A stretch of DNA of 64,000 nucleotides, taken from contig JAZGUH010000026.1 in NCBI GenBank assembly GCA_037893225.1, forward strand, positions 1,364,001 to 1,428,000. Reading direction: 5' to 3'. Source of the stretch: Hippasteria phrygiana (Eukaryota; Echinodermata; Asteroidea; Valvatida; Goniasteridae). The notes under the pieces were generated by a model. That model ran no database searches. It was not told the DNA's origin and worked only from the letters and a program-made list of their open reading frames with translations. Both the position numbers and the translations under genes were made by a program. Positions 44,150-56,508 of the stretch are shown here, in pieces (the first letter of the stretch is position 1; each line of letters opens with the position of its first letter).

Positions 44150-47100
44150 ATAAACAAAGGAAATTACCCCCCAAAAAACCAAAAAACTAACAAAAACTAA
44201 AAGTCAAATTAAAAAAAGTACAAATTAAAAGTAAGATCGTAAAATATACGCTAATGTGATTAACGTAAAAACTAAAACAAAATATCAAAAGTAAACATAC
44301 TATGAAAACTCACGAAAACAGAATATGAAGCGATGTAAAAGCAAACGACTAAATAATGTGAAAAAACAAAACAAATCAAACTAAAAATAAATATTTGAAT
44401 AGGGCATGCAAAGTAAAATGTTCAAAGTAACAAAACGTTTTCGACAAAATGTGCACAAATAACATTTAAGGGTTTTTTCTTCTCTTGCTTTTTGTTACTC
44501 ATATTCTGATATGTTGTATATCTTATGGTATTGTATTTTAAAATTACTGTTCTTATAGTAGGGTATACTGTATACTATACTTACACTTGATTGGGTTTAC
44601 GTCATCCCATAAAAGTTCAATACAAATGCAAGAACTCAAAGAATAAACTAAGAAAATATGGCTATTACGAGGAAGCAAACTACGAAAAAAAGAATGTAGC
44701 ATTAAATAAAACAAGACACGGAAACGAATAAATAGACAGAATTCATTGAGTGGTCAACTTTTGAAGTATTGGAGGGCAAGAGGATTATGTTTTTAATCAC
44801 CCTACTGTAATGTAGGTCTATATACTATAATAATTGGTCTGTAAATGAGTACATAGTTTATTGGTGGGAATCGTTGATGGTAACCGGTTTGCTCCGTCTA
44901 TTATTTGGAGACTATGTAGGCCTATTGGGAGCGCTTGTAATAAATGTGTGGGGTCAGCTCGTCCATACACTAGCTCATGGATGGCCTATATTTTGGGATA
45001 ATCTTCACTGTTAAACTATTTCGACGACCTGTTACCCGGAAATGTTGTGTTTTTGTAAAAGAAACATATAAATTAACCAGGCCGTGAATGGATTCGGTCA
45101 GTTATACGGTTGTACACGAGACTTACTTGTAAAGCGACTGCCCAGTTTAAAATGTCAGACTTGTATATTATCCAAGTAAACTGAATCTGGGGTTAAATTA
45201 TTTAACATTAAACAGTTTATTAACCTTATCGAATAGGCCTAAGCCTTCAATATATCAGTGTTATCCTCACGATTTGGACGCAATTACAATATTCATGTTC
45301 TAAAGAAGTCCCTGCAGCCACATAATTATTTCATGGCAAATTTATTATAAACCTTTTATGCACAAATCTTAGCAATAAAGACAACCCTGAATTGCATTAT
45401 ACCGTCTAGTTGCGTTCGTTGGATATTTTTTGGAACGATGTCTTCTTTGAAATTTAGAGAAAGATATTACACATCTTGTTTTTCAGTGAACCATTCCTTT
45501 AATTGTGCCACCAGTTTCTTTTTCACTGTGCCCTGCAGTCAGTTTATAAACGCTAAATGTCTCAAAATAGTTCCCACTTGTATGACATATCGAAAGAGCA
45601 CAATTTTCAAAGTAAACAGTAAACATTTTCAAAAGGCAAAACATCGAAGAGTAATGCCTCACAACAATCACAAGAAGTAACGTTAACAATTCAACACATT
45701 ATCTACAAGTAAAATCGCGAAAACTAAAATATTTACACGAATATATATATGACAGGCGTAAAAACAAACAACCGAAAACAGATTATAAAAACCAAAGTAT
45801 TAATTTATTTAACGAAACGGAAAAACAAAAAACAAAAACAAATTAAATTTTTTTTTTTTTAAAACCAAAACAAAACAAAATAACAGAACAAAAAAAAAAA
45901 AAAAAAACAGAAAAAACAGAAAAACTGAAAACTAAAAAAAACTAAAAAATATGAAAACTAAAAAACAGAAAAACAGAAACAAAAACAAAATAAAAACCCA
46001 CAAAACTAAAAAAAAACGTCGAAAGTAATGCGTCACAACATGTTTAAATCACAAACAAGAACGAAAATAATCTCAAGTAAAACTGTGCGTATAAAGCAAA
46101 AACCGAAACACACTATTCAAACAAGCATATAATAATGAAAATGAATAAAACTGCTGCAAACTGCTGACTGACTGAATGGACCTGAAATATACAAATCAAA
46201 AAATTAGCTGGCCTGACGTTTCGAACTTAAGCAAGCATATAATAAAACAGAAAAACGGCACACCTAAACTTTCAAAAGTAAAAACTTTCAAAACAATTTA
46301 ATGTCAAAACACAAGGCATCGGAAATGTTTGCGTCACAATATGTTTAAATCACGAAAAAGAAGTAATTAACGTTTGCATTTCAACACACAACCACACGAA
46401 ATTAATCTCACAACTGTGAAACACTTTGCACTAATATAAAACACGTAGTGCACATCAAACAAAAATACTGCAACACATTTACTTAACAGATAAACCTACA
46501 TACAAATACACAAAACTAAATTAATCTTAGGTAAAACTGAAAATAGTCAAGCATACACGAACGCATTTCATGCAAAAACCGTAAAACACAACTTAAAAAG
46601 CTTAACAATTTTAATATGACGAACACGTAAATACACAAGCCTGTAAATTTTATAGAGAACATTGAGCGAGTTTGGGGAGATAGAGAACTGGGAACCTTGG
46701 AATCCCTATAGGACAGGATATGAATGGAGGGAACCTAGAAATCTCTATAGGACCGGAAATGCATGAGTTGGAAAATAAAGGGGACCTTGTCCTATGAATC
46801 TTAATAGGACGGTATATGCATGAGTTGGAACACAAAGAAAACTATGTGGACCTAGGATTACGTATGGAACAAAGGTAGACCTTGGATGGCGGACGGAATA
46901 ATGCACGAGTTTGAGGGAAGAATGTAATTTGTTAGCATTACCGCGTTAACAACTACGAGTGTAATGGTGTCCCAATGCAGTCCCATTTCACCATGTGTAA
47001 ACTGTTTGTGTAAGAAATATGTTCATCCGGTAAATTTCTTTGTTCAACCGCACCCTTAAAATAATTCTTCAAACGGGTTTATTGCAAAATGGAAAGCAAA

Positions 47101-47950
47101 AAGTAACGTTTGCAATTCAATACACAAGTTTACTGTACACGAAAAATAACCTAAAGTAAAAAAAAAAAAAAAAAAAAACGCTCGTAAGAAAATGCACGTC
47201 AAACAATTGAATCGTAAAACACAGAAAATAAAAGCGTTAACAAATCCATTACACGCGAAAGCTTTGCAAAACTAAACTTTCAAAAGTAAAAACTTAAAAA
47301 TGTGTTAATGTTACACAAGACTTAAACCATAATTGTAAAAACAGTCAAGCACTTACACGAATATAACGTATGCAAAACACTCAACCGAAAACAACCCAAA
47401 GCAAAACTGTGAAAACATTGCGCGCAAGAAAACGCTAGCTAAACACATTCGTAAAACAGAAAAACAAAAGCGTACAGAAATATTAAAACAAATTTAATAC
47501 ACGCAACTGATAAAGCTACGTACAACTAAACTTTCAAAAGTAAAATGTACTTTAAACATCGAAACTCATCGCTACATGTTTAAATCTTGAAAAAGAAGCA
47601 ACGTAGCAATTCAATACACAACTACACGAAAATTATCCAAAATAGAAGTGTCAAAATTGTCAAGCATTAAAAAGTGATACTTTCGCAACATGAAAAAGAT
47701 CTAAAGTTTGCAAACCAACACTCAGCTACAAGACAATAATAGCCTAAAGTAAAACCTTTAAAAATAGACAAACATCTAAACGTGTATACAATGCGTACGA
47801 CACACAACTGTACTAAGACTTATTAAATACACAGATCTAAACAAAATAATGTCCAACACATCAAACTGCATATGTCATATGTAAAACGTCAGTCATGTAA
47901 AACAAGATTGCAATACAAAACGTAAACGCACGAAAACGATGAAAACTACA
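44150..47950. repeat. A-rich degenerate repeat domain of the left arm
   Basis: The plus strand is strongly A-rich and T-poor. Diverged units of roughly 250-350 bp recur (45640, 46015, 46310, 47545), each with a CATCGAAA-like start, GTCACAACATGTTTAAATCA, GAAGTAACGT, CAATTCAACACACAACTACA and AGTAAAACTGTG. No coding signal. The right arm has the T-rich mirror image. Confidence 0.65.
46135..46231 (-). mobile_element. Penelope-like 3' fragment in the left arm only
   Basis: Flanked by CAAGCATATAATA at 46122-46134 and 46232-46244 (13-bp target duplication). The reverse complement runs CTTAAGTTCGAAACGTCAGG, CCAGCTAATTTTTTGATTTG and so on, matching 7130-7225. The right arm at about 53230-53255 has one copy of the target and no insert, so it shows the empty site. 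Confidence 0.85.
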
Positions 47951-48459
47951 ACTGAGACAACGGTTCAGGCCTTGAAAACAGCAAATAACCACTAACAACA
48001 TAGTCTTGAGCCATGAATACACCCACCACAATATCCACACAATTCAAAACACCCAGTCTAATAACACCGTACATTTAAAACAACCTCGGGTACTCAATAC
48101 AAACGCTAGCCCAGTATTAAAACATCCCTGTACTATCGCAAGGTTTTTGGGTGATCAGGTTTGTCGCAACACCTAATTACTGGTCACTTCTTCAATTTAT
48201 ACATGTTTATTACAGCGTACGTGGTTCTCCAGTTAGTCGTTGTCCTAAAAAAGACTTCCAGCCCCCTTCTTTGTCCCATAGGTAAATTTAAGTTACACTG
48301 ATCCACTGTGGGCTATGAATGCAGTATCCATTGTAAACACAGCGTTGTGCTAAAAAGATTTCCAGCCCCCTTTAATTGCATAAGCAAAACTATGCTTTAT
48401 TGATCTGCTTGTATGGTGTAAACTCACACGGTCTGGCTATGCAGGAGGCGCGCCCTTGG

Positions 48460-48514
48460 ATTATTTACCGATTGACTAGCCATTTGCCAATAAATTGGTG
48501 TAGGCCTACATAAC
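48460..48514. other. 55-bp spacer at the palindrome centre
   Basis: The only unpaired sequence between the two arms. It contains CAATAAATTGG and TAGGCCTA. Confidence 0.9.
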
Positions 48515-50654
48515 CCAAGGGCGCGCCTCCTGCATAGCCAGACCGTGTGAGTTTACACCATACAAGCAGATCAATAAAGCATAGTTTTGCTTATGCAATT
48601 AAAGGGGGTTGGAAATCTTTTTAGCACAACGCTGTGTTTACAATGGATACTGCATTCATAGCCCACAGTGGATCAGTGTAACTTAAATTTACCTATGGGA
48701 CAACGAAGGGGCTGGAAGTCTTTTTTAGGACAACGACTAACTGGAGAACCACGTACGCTGTAATAAACATGTATAAATTGAAGAAGTGACCAGTAATTAG
48801 GTGTTGCGACAAACCTGATCACCCAAAAACCTTGCGATAATACAGGGATGTTTTAATACTGGGCTAGCGTTTGTATTGAGTACCCGAGGTTGTTTTAAAT
48901 GTACGGTGTTATTAGACTGGGTGTTTTGAATTGTGTGGATATTGTGGTGGGTGTATTCATGGCTCAAGACTATGTTGTTAGTGGTTATTTGCTGTTTTCA
49001 AGGCCTGAACCGTTGTCTCAGTTGTAGTTTTCATCGTTTTCGTGCGTTTACGTTTTGTATTGCAATCTTGTTTTACATGACTGACGTTTTACATATGACA
49101 TATGCAGTTTGATGTTGTTGGACATTATTTTGTTAGATCTTTGATGTTGTTGGACATTATTTTGTTAGATCTGTGTATTTAATAAGTCTAAGTACAGTTG
49201 TGTGTCGTACGCATTGTATACACGTTTAGATGTTTGTCTATTTTTAAAGGTTTTACTTTAGGCTATTGTCTTGTAGCTGAGTGTTGGTTTGCAAACTTTA
49301 GATCTTTTTCATGTTGCGAAAGTATCACTCTTTAATGCTTGTCAATTTTGACACTTCTATTTTGGATAATTTTCGTGTAGTTGTGTATTGAATTGCTACG
49401 TTGCTTCTTTTTCAAGATTTAAACATGTAGCGATGAGTTTCGATGTTTAAAGTACATTTTACTTTTGAAAGTTTAGTTGTACGTAGCTTTATCAGTTGCG
49501 TGTATTAAATTTGTTTTAATATTTCTGTACGCTTTTGTTTTTCTGTTTTACGAATGTGTTTAGCTAGCGTTTTCTTGCGCGCAATGTTTTCACAGTTTTG
49601 CTTTGGGTTGTTTTCGGTTGAGTGTTTTGCATACGCTATATTCGTGTAAGTGCTTGACTGTTTTTACAATTATGGTTTAAGTTTTGTGTAACATTAACAC
49701 ATTTTTAAGTTTTTACTTTTGAAAGTTTAGTTTTGCAAAGCTTTTGCGTGTAATGGATTGTTAACGCTTTTATTTTCTGTGTTTTACGATTCAATTGTTT
49801 GACGTGCATTTTCTTACGAGCGTTTTTTGTTGTTGTTGTTGTTGTTTTACCTTAGGTTATTTTTCGTGTACAGTTAACTTGTGTATTGAATTGCAAACGT
49901 TACTTTTTGCTTTCCATTTTGCAATAAACCCGTTTGAAGAATTATTTTAAGGGTGCGGTTGAACAAAGAAATTTACCGGATGAACATATTTCTTACACAA
50001 ACAGTTTACACATGGTGAAATTGGACTGCATTGGGACACCATTACACTCGTAGTTGTTAACGCGGTAATGCTAACAAATTACATTCTTCCCTCAAACTCG
50101 TGCATTATTCCGTCCGCCATCCAAGGTCTACCTTTGTTCCATACGTAATCCTAGGTCCACATAGTTTTCTTTGTGTTCCAACTCATGCATATACCGTCCT
50201 ATTAGTGTTTGTGCGTTTTAGACGAACGTACGACGGACGTTATGTCCTCGGCCAATAGAAAATCTTAACTTTACAGGCTCCACCCCAGGCTCCACCCACC
50301 ACGACCGTCGCGACCGTCTAATTCAACAATGGCTTGAGTTGGGATTGTTGCATTCTTTTCATAGAAGCACTGGCGTAATCCTTGTCGAAGACTTGTGTAT
50401 CGCCACAATCTTCGCCAAGGAAATTCCCCTGGAGCGGCACAAACATTCGTCTTGTAAATCCTTTGTGTAGAATAGTTGAGGAAATCACAGTCGAAATTCC
50501 ATATGAAAAAAGTGTTAAAAATGTGGGTTTATGTGGTTTTTAAGCATGTTTTTCTTAAAATACATGAAAACAAAGGAATGTCCAGAGAAGGTATGAAATG
50601 TAAGACTGAGTATGTGTGAGTATGAGTATGTATATACCGGAAATCGTAGACCTA

Positions 50655-51850
50655 GGAATTAGTCTTAGAGGTCTTTGTAGTTTTATGAATGAGGACGTAA
50701 GAGTTGAAAGACCCTCGCGTATTAGACCTAAAGTTTTTGTAGTTTTGTGAATGAGAACGTAAGGGTTGAAAGAACCTCGCGTATTAGTCTTAGGGGTCTT
50801 TGTAGTTTTGTGAATGAGAACGTGAGTTTAAAGAACCCAAACGTCTTAGACCCAAAGGTTTTTGTAGTTTTGTGAATGAGAACGTAAGGGTTGAAAGAAC
50901 CTCGCGTATTAGTCTTGGGGGTCTTTGTAGTTTTGTAAATGAGAACGTGAGTTGAAAGAACCCAAACGTCTTAGACCCAAAGGTTTTTGTAGTTTTGTGA
51001 ATGAGAACGTAAGGGTTGAAAGAACCTCGCGTATTAGTCTTAGGGGTCTTTGTAGTTTTGTGAATGAAAACGTGAGTTGAAAGAACCCAAACGTCTTAGA
51101 CCCAAAGGTTTTTGTAGTTTTGTGAATGAGAACGTAAAGGTTGAAAGAACCTCGCGTATTAGTCTTAGGGGTCTTTGTAGTTTTGTGAATGAGAACGTGA
51201 GTTGAAAGAACCCAAACGTCTTAGACCCAAAGGTTTTTGTAGTTTTGTGAATGAGAACGTAAGGGTTGAAAGAACCTCGCGTATTAGTCTTAGGGGTCTT
51301 TGTAGTTTTGTGAATGAGAACGTGAGTTGAAAGAACCCAAACGTCTTAGACCCAAAGGTTTTTGTAGTTTTGTGAATGAGAACGTAAGGGTTGAAAGAAC
51401 CTCGCGTATTAGTCTTAGGGGTCTTTGTAGTTTTGTGAATGAGAACGTAAGGGTTGAAAGAACCTCGCGTATTAGTCTTAGGGGTCTTTGTAGTTTTGTG
51501 AATGAGAACGTAAGGGTTGAAAGAACCTTGCGTATTAGTCTTAGGGGTCTTTGTAGTTTTGTGAATGAGAACGTGAGTTGAAAGAACCCAAACGTCTTAG
51601 ACCCAAAGGTTTTTGTAGTTTTGTGAATGAGAACGTAAGGGTTGAAAGAACCTCGCGTATTAGTCTTAGAGGTCTTTGTAGTTTTATGAATGAGGACGTA
51701 AGAGTTGAAAGAACCCAAACGTCTTAGACCCAAAGGTTTTTGTTGTTTTGTGAAAGATAACGTAAGATGTGAAAGAACCCAGCTTCCTAGACTTAAAGGT
51801 CTTGAATGAGAACGTAAGAGTTGAAAGAACCTTGCGTCACAGACCTAAAG
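50655..51850. repeat. Minisatellite with 125-bp higher-order unit
   Basis: Two monomer types of 63 and 62 bp alternate. One has GTAAGGGTTGAAAGAACCTC then GCGTATTAGTCTTAGGGGTC; the other has GTGAGTTGAAAGAACCCAAA then CGTCTTAGACCCAAAGG. Both share TTTGTAGTTTTGTGAATGAG. Near 51395-51540 three of the first type stand in a row. About 19 monomers in all. ORFs on both strands are repeat products. Confidence 0.9.
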
Positions 51851-52278
51851 TCTTCGTTGTTTTGTAAATGATGACGTGAGATTTGTAAGGGAAGACTATA
51901 AAAGACAAATATTTGTGGTACTCTGAATGAAGTTGGATAATTTGAAGTAAGGTTGAAAAAGTCCACCTGAATCCCCTGAGGTGTTAATATGAATTAGCAC
52001 GCGAGGTTTGAAAATTGAAACTGTGCTGCATTTTGTTAAGAACTAAGTTCAATAATTAATTTACTGAATATTAGAAAGGAACAGGAATAATTTATTCCAT
52101 CTTTTACTGTCACTATTTCATTCATTTTTTGTTTTGTATTGTCTTGCATAATTTTAAATCGTGAAACACGGAATATGTATGTGCTGCCTTTTTCGGTGTT
52201 CATTGCACACCCTCAGACACACCCTTACTATTGCCAGCACATAGCTTTTTAACCAAAATGGCAAATCGCAGGGCATGA

Positions 52279-52560
52279 ATGGCCGTGGACAATGCGGAGA
52301 GGCGCCTCATTTTGGAAGCTTATGAGGCTCATGGAGATCAATGGGAGCTTGTTGTTGAGCACATTACAAGAGATTTAGATCCACAGGGCCCCTTACATCA
52401 ATTGTATCTGCAGACTACAGGTGGTGAATCATTCTTCCTCCTATACCGTGGTTACGGAGTGGAATTTTCTCAGTTCTGCCAACCTTTATTTTGTTATACG
52501 CTATCCTGTGCTTTTATGAATAGAACGCAACAATCCCAACTCGAGCCATTGCTGAATTAG
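52279..52560 (+). CDS. Short unrecognised ORF inside the inverted-repeat transposon
   Basis: 93 codons starting MAVDNAERRLILEAYEAHGD, followed by QWELVVEHI. The first 40 residues have the spacing of a small helical DNA-binding domain (an AYxxHGxxW pattern as in Myb/SANT-like folds), but the leading tryptophan of a Myb repeat is absent. CAGGTGGTGAAT near codon 48 could be a splice donor, after which the frame looks noncoding and enters the terminal repeat. The assignment is only a suggestion. Confidence 0.3.
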   Translation: MAVDNAERRLILEAYEAHGDQWELVVEHITRDLDPQGPLHQLYLQTTGGESFFLLYRGYGVEFSQFCQPLFCYTLSCAFMNRTQQSQLEPLLN

Positions 52561-53394
52561 ACGGTCAAGACGGTCGTGGTGGGTGGAGCCTGGGGTGGAG
52601 CCTGTAAAGTTAAGATTTTCTATTGGCCGAAGACATAACGTCCGTCGTACGTTCGTCTAAAACGCACAAACACTAATAAGATTCATAGGACAAGGTCCCC
52701 TTTATTTTCCAACTCATGCATTTCCGGTCCTATAGAGATTTCTAGGTTCCCTCCATTCATATCCTGTCCTATAGGGATTCCAAGGTTCCCAGTTCTCTAT
52801 CTCCCCAAACTCGCTCAATGTTCTCTATAAAATGTACAGGCTTGTGTATTTACGTGTTCGTCATATTAAAATTGTAAAGCTTTTTAAGTTGTGTTTTACG
52901 GTTTTTGCATGAAATGCGTTCGTGTATGCTTGACTATTTTCAGTTTTACCTGAGATTAATTTAGTTTTGTGTATTTGTATGTAGGTTTATCTGTTAAGTA
53001 AATGTGTTGCAGTATTTTTGTTTGATGTGCACTACGTGTTTTATATTAGTGCAAAGTGTTTCACAGTTGTGAGATTAATTTCGTGTGGTTGTGTGTTGAA
53101 ATGCAAACGTTACTTCTTTTTCGTGATTTAAACATATTGTGACGCAAACATTTCCGATGCCTTTTGTGTTTTGACATTAAATTGTTTTGAAAGTTTTTAC
53201 TTTTGAAAGTTTAGGTGTGCCGTTTTTCTGTTCTATTATATGCTTGTTTGAATAGTGTGTTTCGGTTTTTGCTTTATACGCACAGTTTTACCTGAGATTA
53301 TTTTCGTTCTTGTTTGTGATTTAAACATGTTGTGACGCATTACTTTCGACGTTTTTTTAGTTTTGTGGGTTTTTATTTTGTTTTTGTTTCTGTT

Positions 53395-53530
53395 TTTCTG
53401 TTTTTTAGTTTTCATATTTTTTTGTTTTTTTTTAGTTTTCAGTTTTTCTGTTTTTTCTGTTTTTCTGTTTTTCTGTTTTTCTTTTTTGTTTTGTTTTGTT
53501 TTGTTTTGTTTTGGTTAAAAAAAAATAAAT
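53395..53530. repeat. T-rich simple sequence in the right arm
   Basis: Repeats of TTTTTCTGTT and TTTTGTTTTG, the mirror of the A-rich stretch at 45840-46000. The F-rich ORF here is an artefact. Confidence 0.85.
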
Positions 53531-54869
53531 GTTTAATTTGTTTTTGTTTTTTGTTTTTCCGTTTCGTTAAATAAATTAATACTTTGGTTTTTATAATCTG
53601 TTTTCGGTTGTTTGTTTTTACGCCTGTCATATATATATTCGTGTAAATATTTTAGTTTTCGCGATTTTACTTGTAGATAATGTGTTGAATTGTTAACGTT
53701 ACTTCTTGTGATTGTTGTGATGCATTACTCTTCGATGTTTTGCCTTTTGAAAATGTTTACTGTTTACTTTGAAAATTGTGCTCTTTCGATATGTCATGTA
53801 AGTGGGAACTATTTTGAGACATTTAGCGTTTATAAACTGACTGCAGGGCACAGTAAAAAAGAAACTGGTGGCACAATTAAAGGAATGGTTCACTGAAAAA
53901 CAAGATGTGTAATATCTTTCTCTAAATTTCAAAGAAGACATCGTTCCAAAAAATATCCAACGAACGCAACTACACGGTATAATGCAATTCAGGGTTTTGT
54001 TTTTTTTCAATTTAAGGCTGTCTTTATTACTAAGATTTGTGCATAAAAGGTTTATAATCAATTTGCCATGAAATAATTATGTGGCTGCAGGGACTTCTTT
54101 AGAACATGAATATTGTAATTGCGTCCAAATCGTGAGGATAACACTAATATATTGAAGGCTTAGGCCTATTCGATAAGGTTAATAAACTGTTTAATGTTAA
54201 ATAATTTAACCCCAGATTCAGTTTACTTGGATAATATACAAGTCTGACATTTTAAACTGGGCAGTCGCTTTACAAGTAAGTCTCGTGTACAACCGTATAA
54301 CTGCCCGAATCCATTCACGGCCTGGTTAATTTTTATGTTTCTTTTACAAAAACACAATATTTCCGGGTAACAGGTCGTCGAAATGGTTTAACAGTGAAGA
54401 TTATCCCAAAATATAGGCCATCCATGAGCTAGTGTATGGACGAGCTGACCCCACACATTTATTACAAGCGCTCCCAATAGGCCTACATAGTCTCCAAATA
54501 ATAGACGGAGCAAACCGGTTACCATCAACGATTCCCACCAATAAACTATGTACTCATTTACAGACCAATTATTATAGTATATAGACCTACATTACAGTAG
54601 GGTGATTAAAAACATAATCCTCTTGCCCTCCAATACTTCATAAGTTGACCACTCAATGAATTCTGTCTATTTATTCGTTTCCGTGTCTTGTTTTATTTAA
54701 TGCTACATTCTTTTTTTCGTAGTTTGCTTCCTCGTAATAGCCATATTTTCTTAGTTTATTCTTTGAGTTCTTGCATTTGTATTGAACTTTTATGGGATGA
54801 CGTAAACCCAATCAAGTGTAAGTATAGTATACAGTATACCCTACTATAAGAAAAGTAATTTTAAAATAC

Positions 54870-55542
54870 TGTAGCGGAACAGTTAGTTTGATGCATAAGG
54901 CTTGCCATATCTTAGTTGGGTGGTACGCGGACGGTGGTCCGTTGTACAGCGCGCGAGTTGCGTAGCGGGCTGGTGCCCGGCGTGGGTATATAAGCGCGGT
55001 GCGCCCATGCTTCCGGTCTCTTCTTCCGTCGAAGCGCTCCGACGAGGTGGCCGCTGTCTTCGTGTTCGCAGTCTATAAGAGGCAAGAGCCATCACAGCCG
55101 TGTACCCTGGTGGGTTCAGAGCCCTGGCAGGATACAGTCAGTGGCAAAAGGGGAACTTACCTGTAATTCCAAGTTGTGCAGTTATAATCGGGACTTAGCA
55201 ACATTCTACGGGCCTGCACATGCACCTAATTAGGACGCCACAGTAATAAAAGAAGTCAGAACCCTTGAATCACATTTGTTTGGTCCATTCTTTTGGAGTT
55301 TGTCCCCCCAATGAGACGGTTCGTGAGAGGTGTGCATGAGATCGAGAGTGCGTGAGTGTGTTCCCCGGTGCCTGGTGGTAGACTGCCCCGCAACGAGTCT
55401 GCTCCCCCGGCCTTCTTATCAGACCGCTCGTAGGACGGCCGAGGCCCTTCTTAGGGTACGTCCCCTTCCCTGGTCACCTGAAGGGAGTCGCCTGGCTTAG
55501 GTGTAAGGCAGAACGGTGATCCCAGGGGAGGAATACGCTACA
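54870..55542. mobile_element. Solo LTR, 673 bp, with 4-bp target duplication
   Basis: It starts TGTAGCGG and ends CGCTACA, with ATAC on both sides (54866-54869, 55543-55546). The left arm (about 44535-44545) has the site once and uninterrupted. Inside are TATATAAG at about 54987 (TATA box) and AATAAAAG at about 55244 (polyadenylation-like), in the order expected for a plus-strand LTR. It is GC-richer than its surroundings. No internal retroelement genes adjoin, so it is a solo LTR left by recombination. The 4-bp duplication is compatible with Gypsy- or BEL-type elements. Confidence 0.88.
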
Positions 55543-56477
55543 ATACAATACCATCAGATATACAACATATCAGAATATGAGTAACAAAAAGCAAGAGAAG
55601 AAAAAACCCTTAAATGTTATTTGTGCACATTTTGTCGAAAACGTTTTGTTACTTTGAACATTTTACTTTGCATGCCCTATTCAAATATTTATTTTTAGTT
55701 TGATTTGTTTTGTTTTTTCACATTATTTAGTCGTTTGCTTTTACATCGCTTCATATTCTGTTTTCGTGAGTTTTCATAGTATGTTTACTTTTGATATTTT
55801 GTTTTAGTTTTTACGTTAATCACATTAGCGTATATTTTACGATCTTACTTTTAATTTGTACTTTTTTTTAATTTGACTTTTAGTTTTTGTTAGTTTTTTG
55901 TTTTTTTGGGGGGTAATTTCCTTTGTTTATTTCTAGTTTTGCGTTTTATGTTTTAATTTTTTACGTGAACCTTTTGCACGCTTACTTTACGTTACATGGC
56001 TCACTTTGTACTTCCCAGTCCGATGAAACAAAGAAATTTAGGAGCAACAATCTTAACGTAGACAGAAAACATCTTGTTTATACGAGTTTATTCCTTCCTT
56101 TCTTTGGCCTTGTATGGTCGTGTCACGTCACAATAACAAATAAAGGGATCATTTTGCTGGTAGCTCTTACGCAATGTTGTTTACACACACAGAAGTGTGT
56201 ACATATAGCGGATAGGCCTACTCGTTAGAAAAGGTATGCTAAAGAACCGAGGTGATCGATTAAGCCAACACGTGTATAGAAGAAGTAGCTGAAAGTCGAC
56301 TGAAAAATTCACACTTTGTCCCTCACCTTGGACGTTTTTTTTATAACGAAACAAAGAAACTAATGTTATGATATGAATCGGTGAATGTTTCCATAACGCA
56401 TCATGTAAATTTGACGGACTGTACACAATGTTCTTCCATTTTAAAGAAAAAATATAGAAAGGACGATGAAGTTTGTA

Positions 56478-56508
<31 letters not shown>

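Larger units (their letters stand above)
41701..48459 (+). repeat. Left arm of giant palindrome
   Basis: The sequence is the reverse complement of 48515-58471 apart from insertions. The outer end is AGTAGTGTGTTGGGTC (right arm: GACCCAACACACTACT); the inner end is GAGGCGCGCCCTTGG (right: CCAAGGGCGCGCCTC). Differences in the stretches I compared are about 1-2 per 100 bases or fewer. Outer 41.7-42.1 kb has degenerate AATCTCTATAGGACAG units, repeated at 46.68-46.9 kb. 44.15-47.95 kb is A-rich and repetitive. Unique to this arm: the 97-bp insertion at 46135-46231, and a loss of about 100 bp near 41880 relative to the right arm. Confidence 0.92.
50205..52673. mobile_element. 2.47-kb inverted-repeat transposon with higher-order minisatellite
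   Basis: Terminal inverted repeats of about 169 bp (50205-50373 and 52505-52673) begin GTGTTTGTGCGTTTTAGACG, with about nine mismatches. The left arm at 46793-46807 (GAATCTTAATAGGAC) is the empty site. The junctions fall in TTA/TAA and the duplication (2-4 bp) cannot be fixed. The interior has a 1.2-kb tandem array (50655-51850) and one short ORF (52279-52560). No transposase motif is recognised, so the superfamily is open. Confidence 0.85.

Noticed and set aside
44970..44980. Target duplication for the whole palindrome
   Set aside because: I compared the flanks outside 41701 and 58471 (AGGCAATGTG and ACTGTGTCCC) and found no convincing direct repeat, so I do not claim transposition of the entire structure.
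51290..51733. 147-codon repetitive protein and an opposite-strand ORF
   Set aside because: Both are translations of the 125-bp minisatellite. Frames stay open because of the repeat, and the tandem units explain the repeated residues.
53332..53574. Phenylalanine-rich membrane protein
   Set aside because: Produced by T-rich simple sequence; the mirrored left arm shows no such frame on the corresponding strand beyond the repeat.
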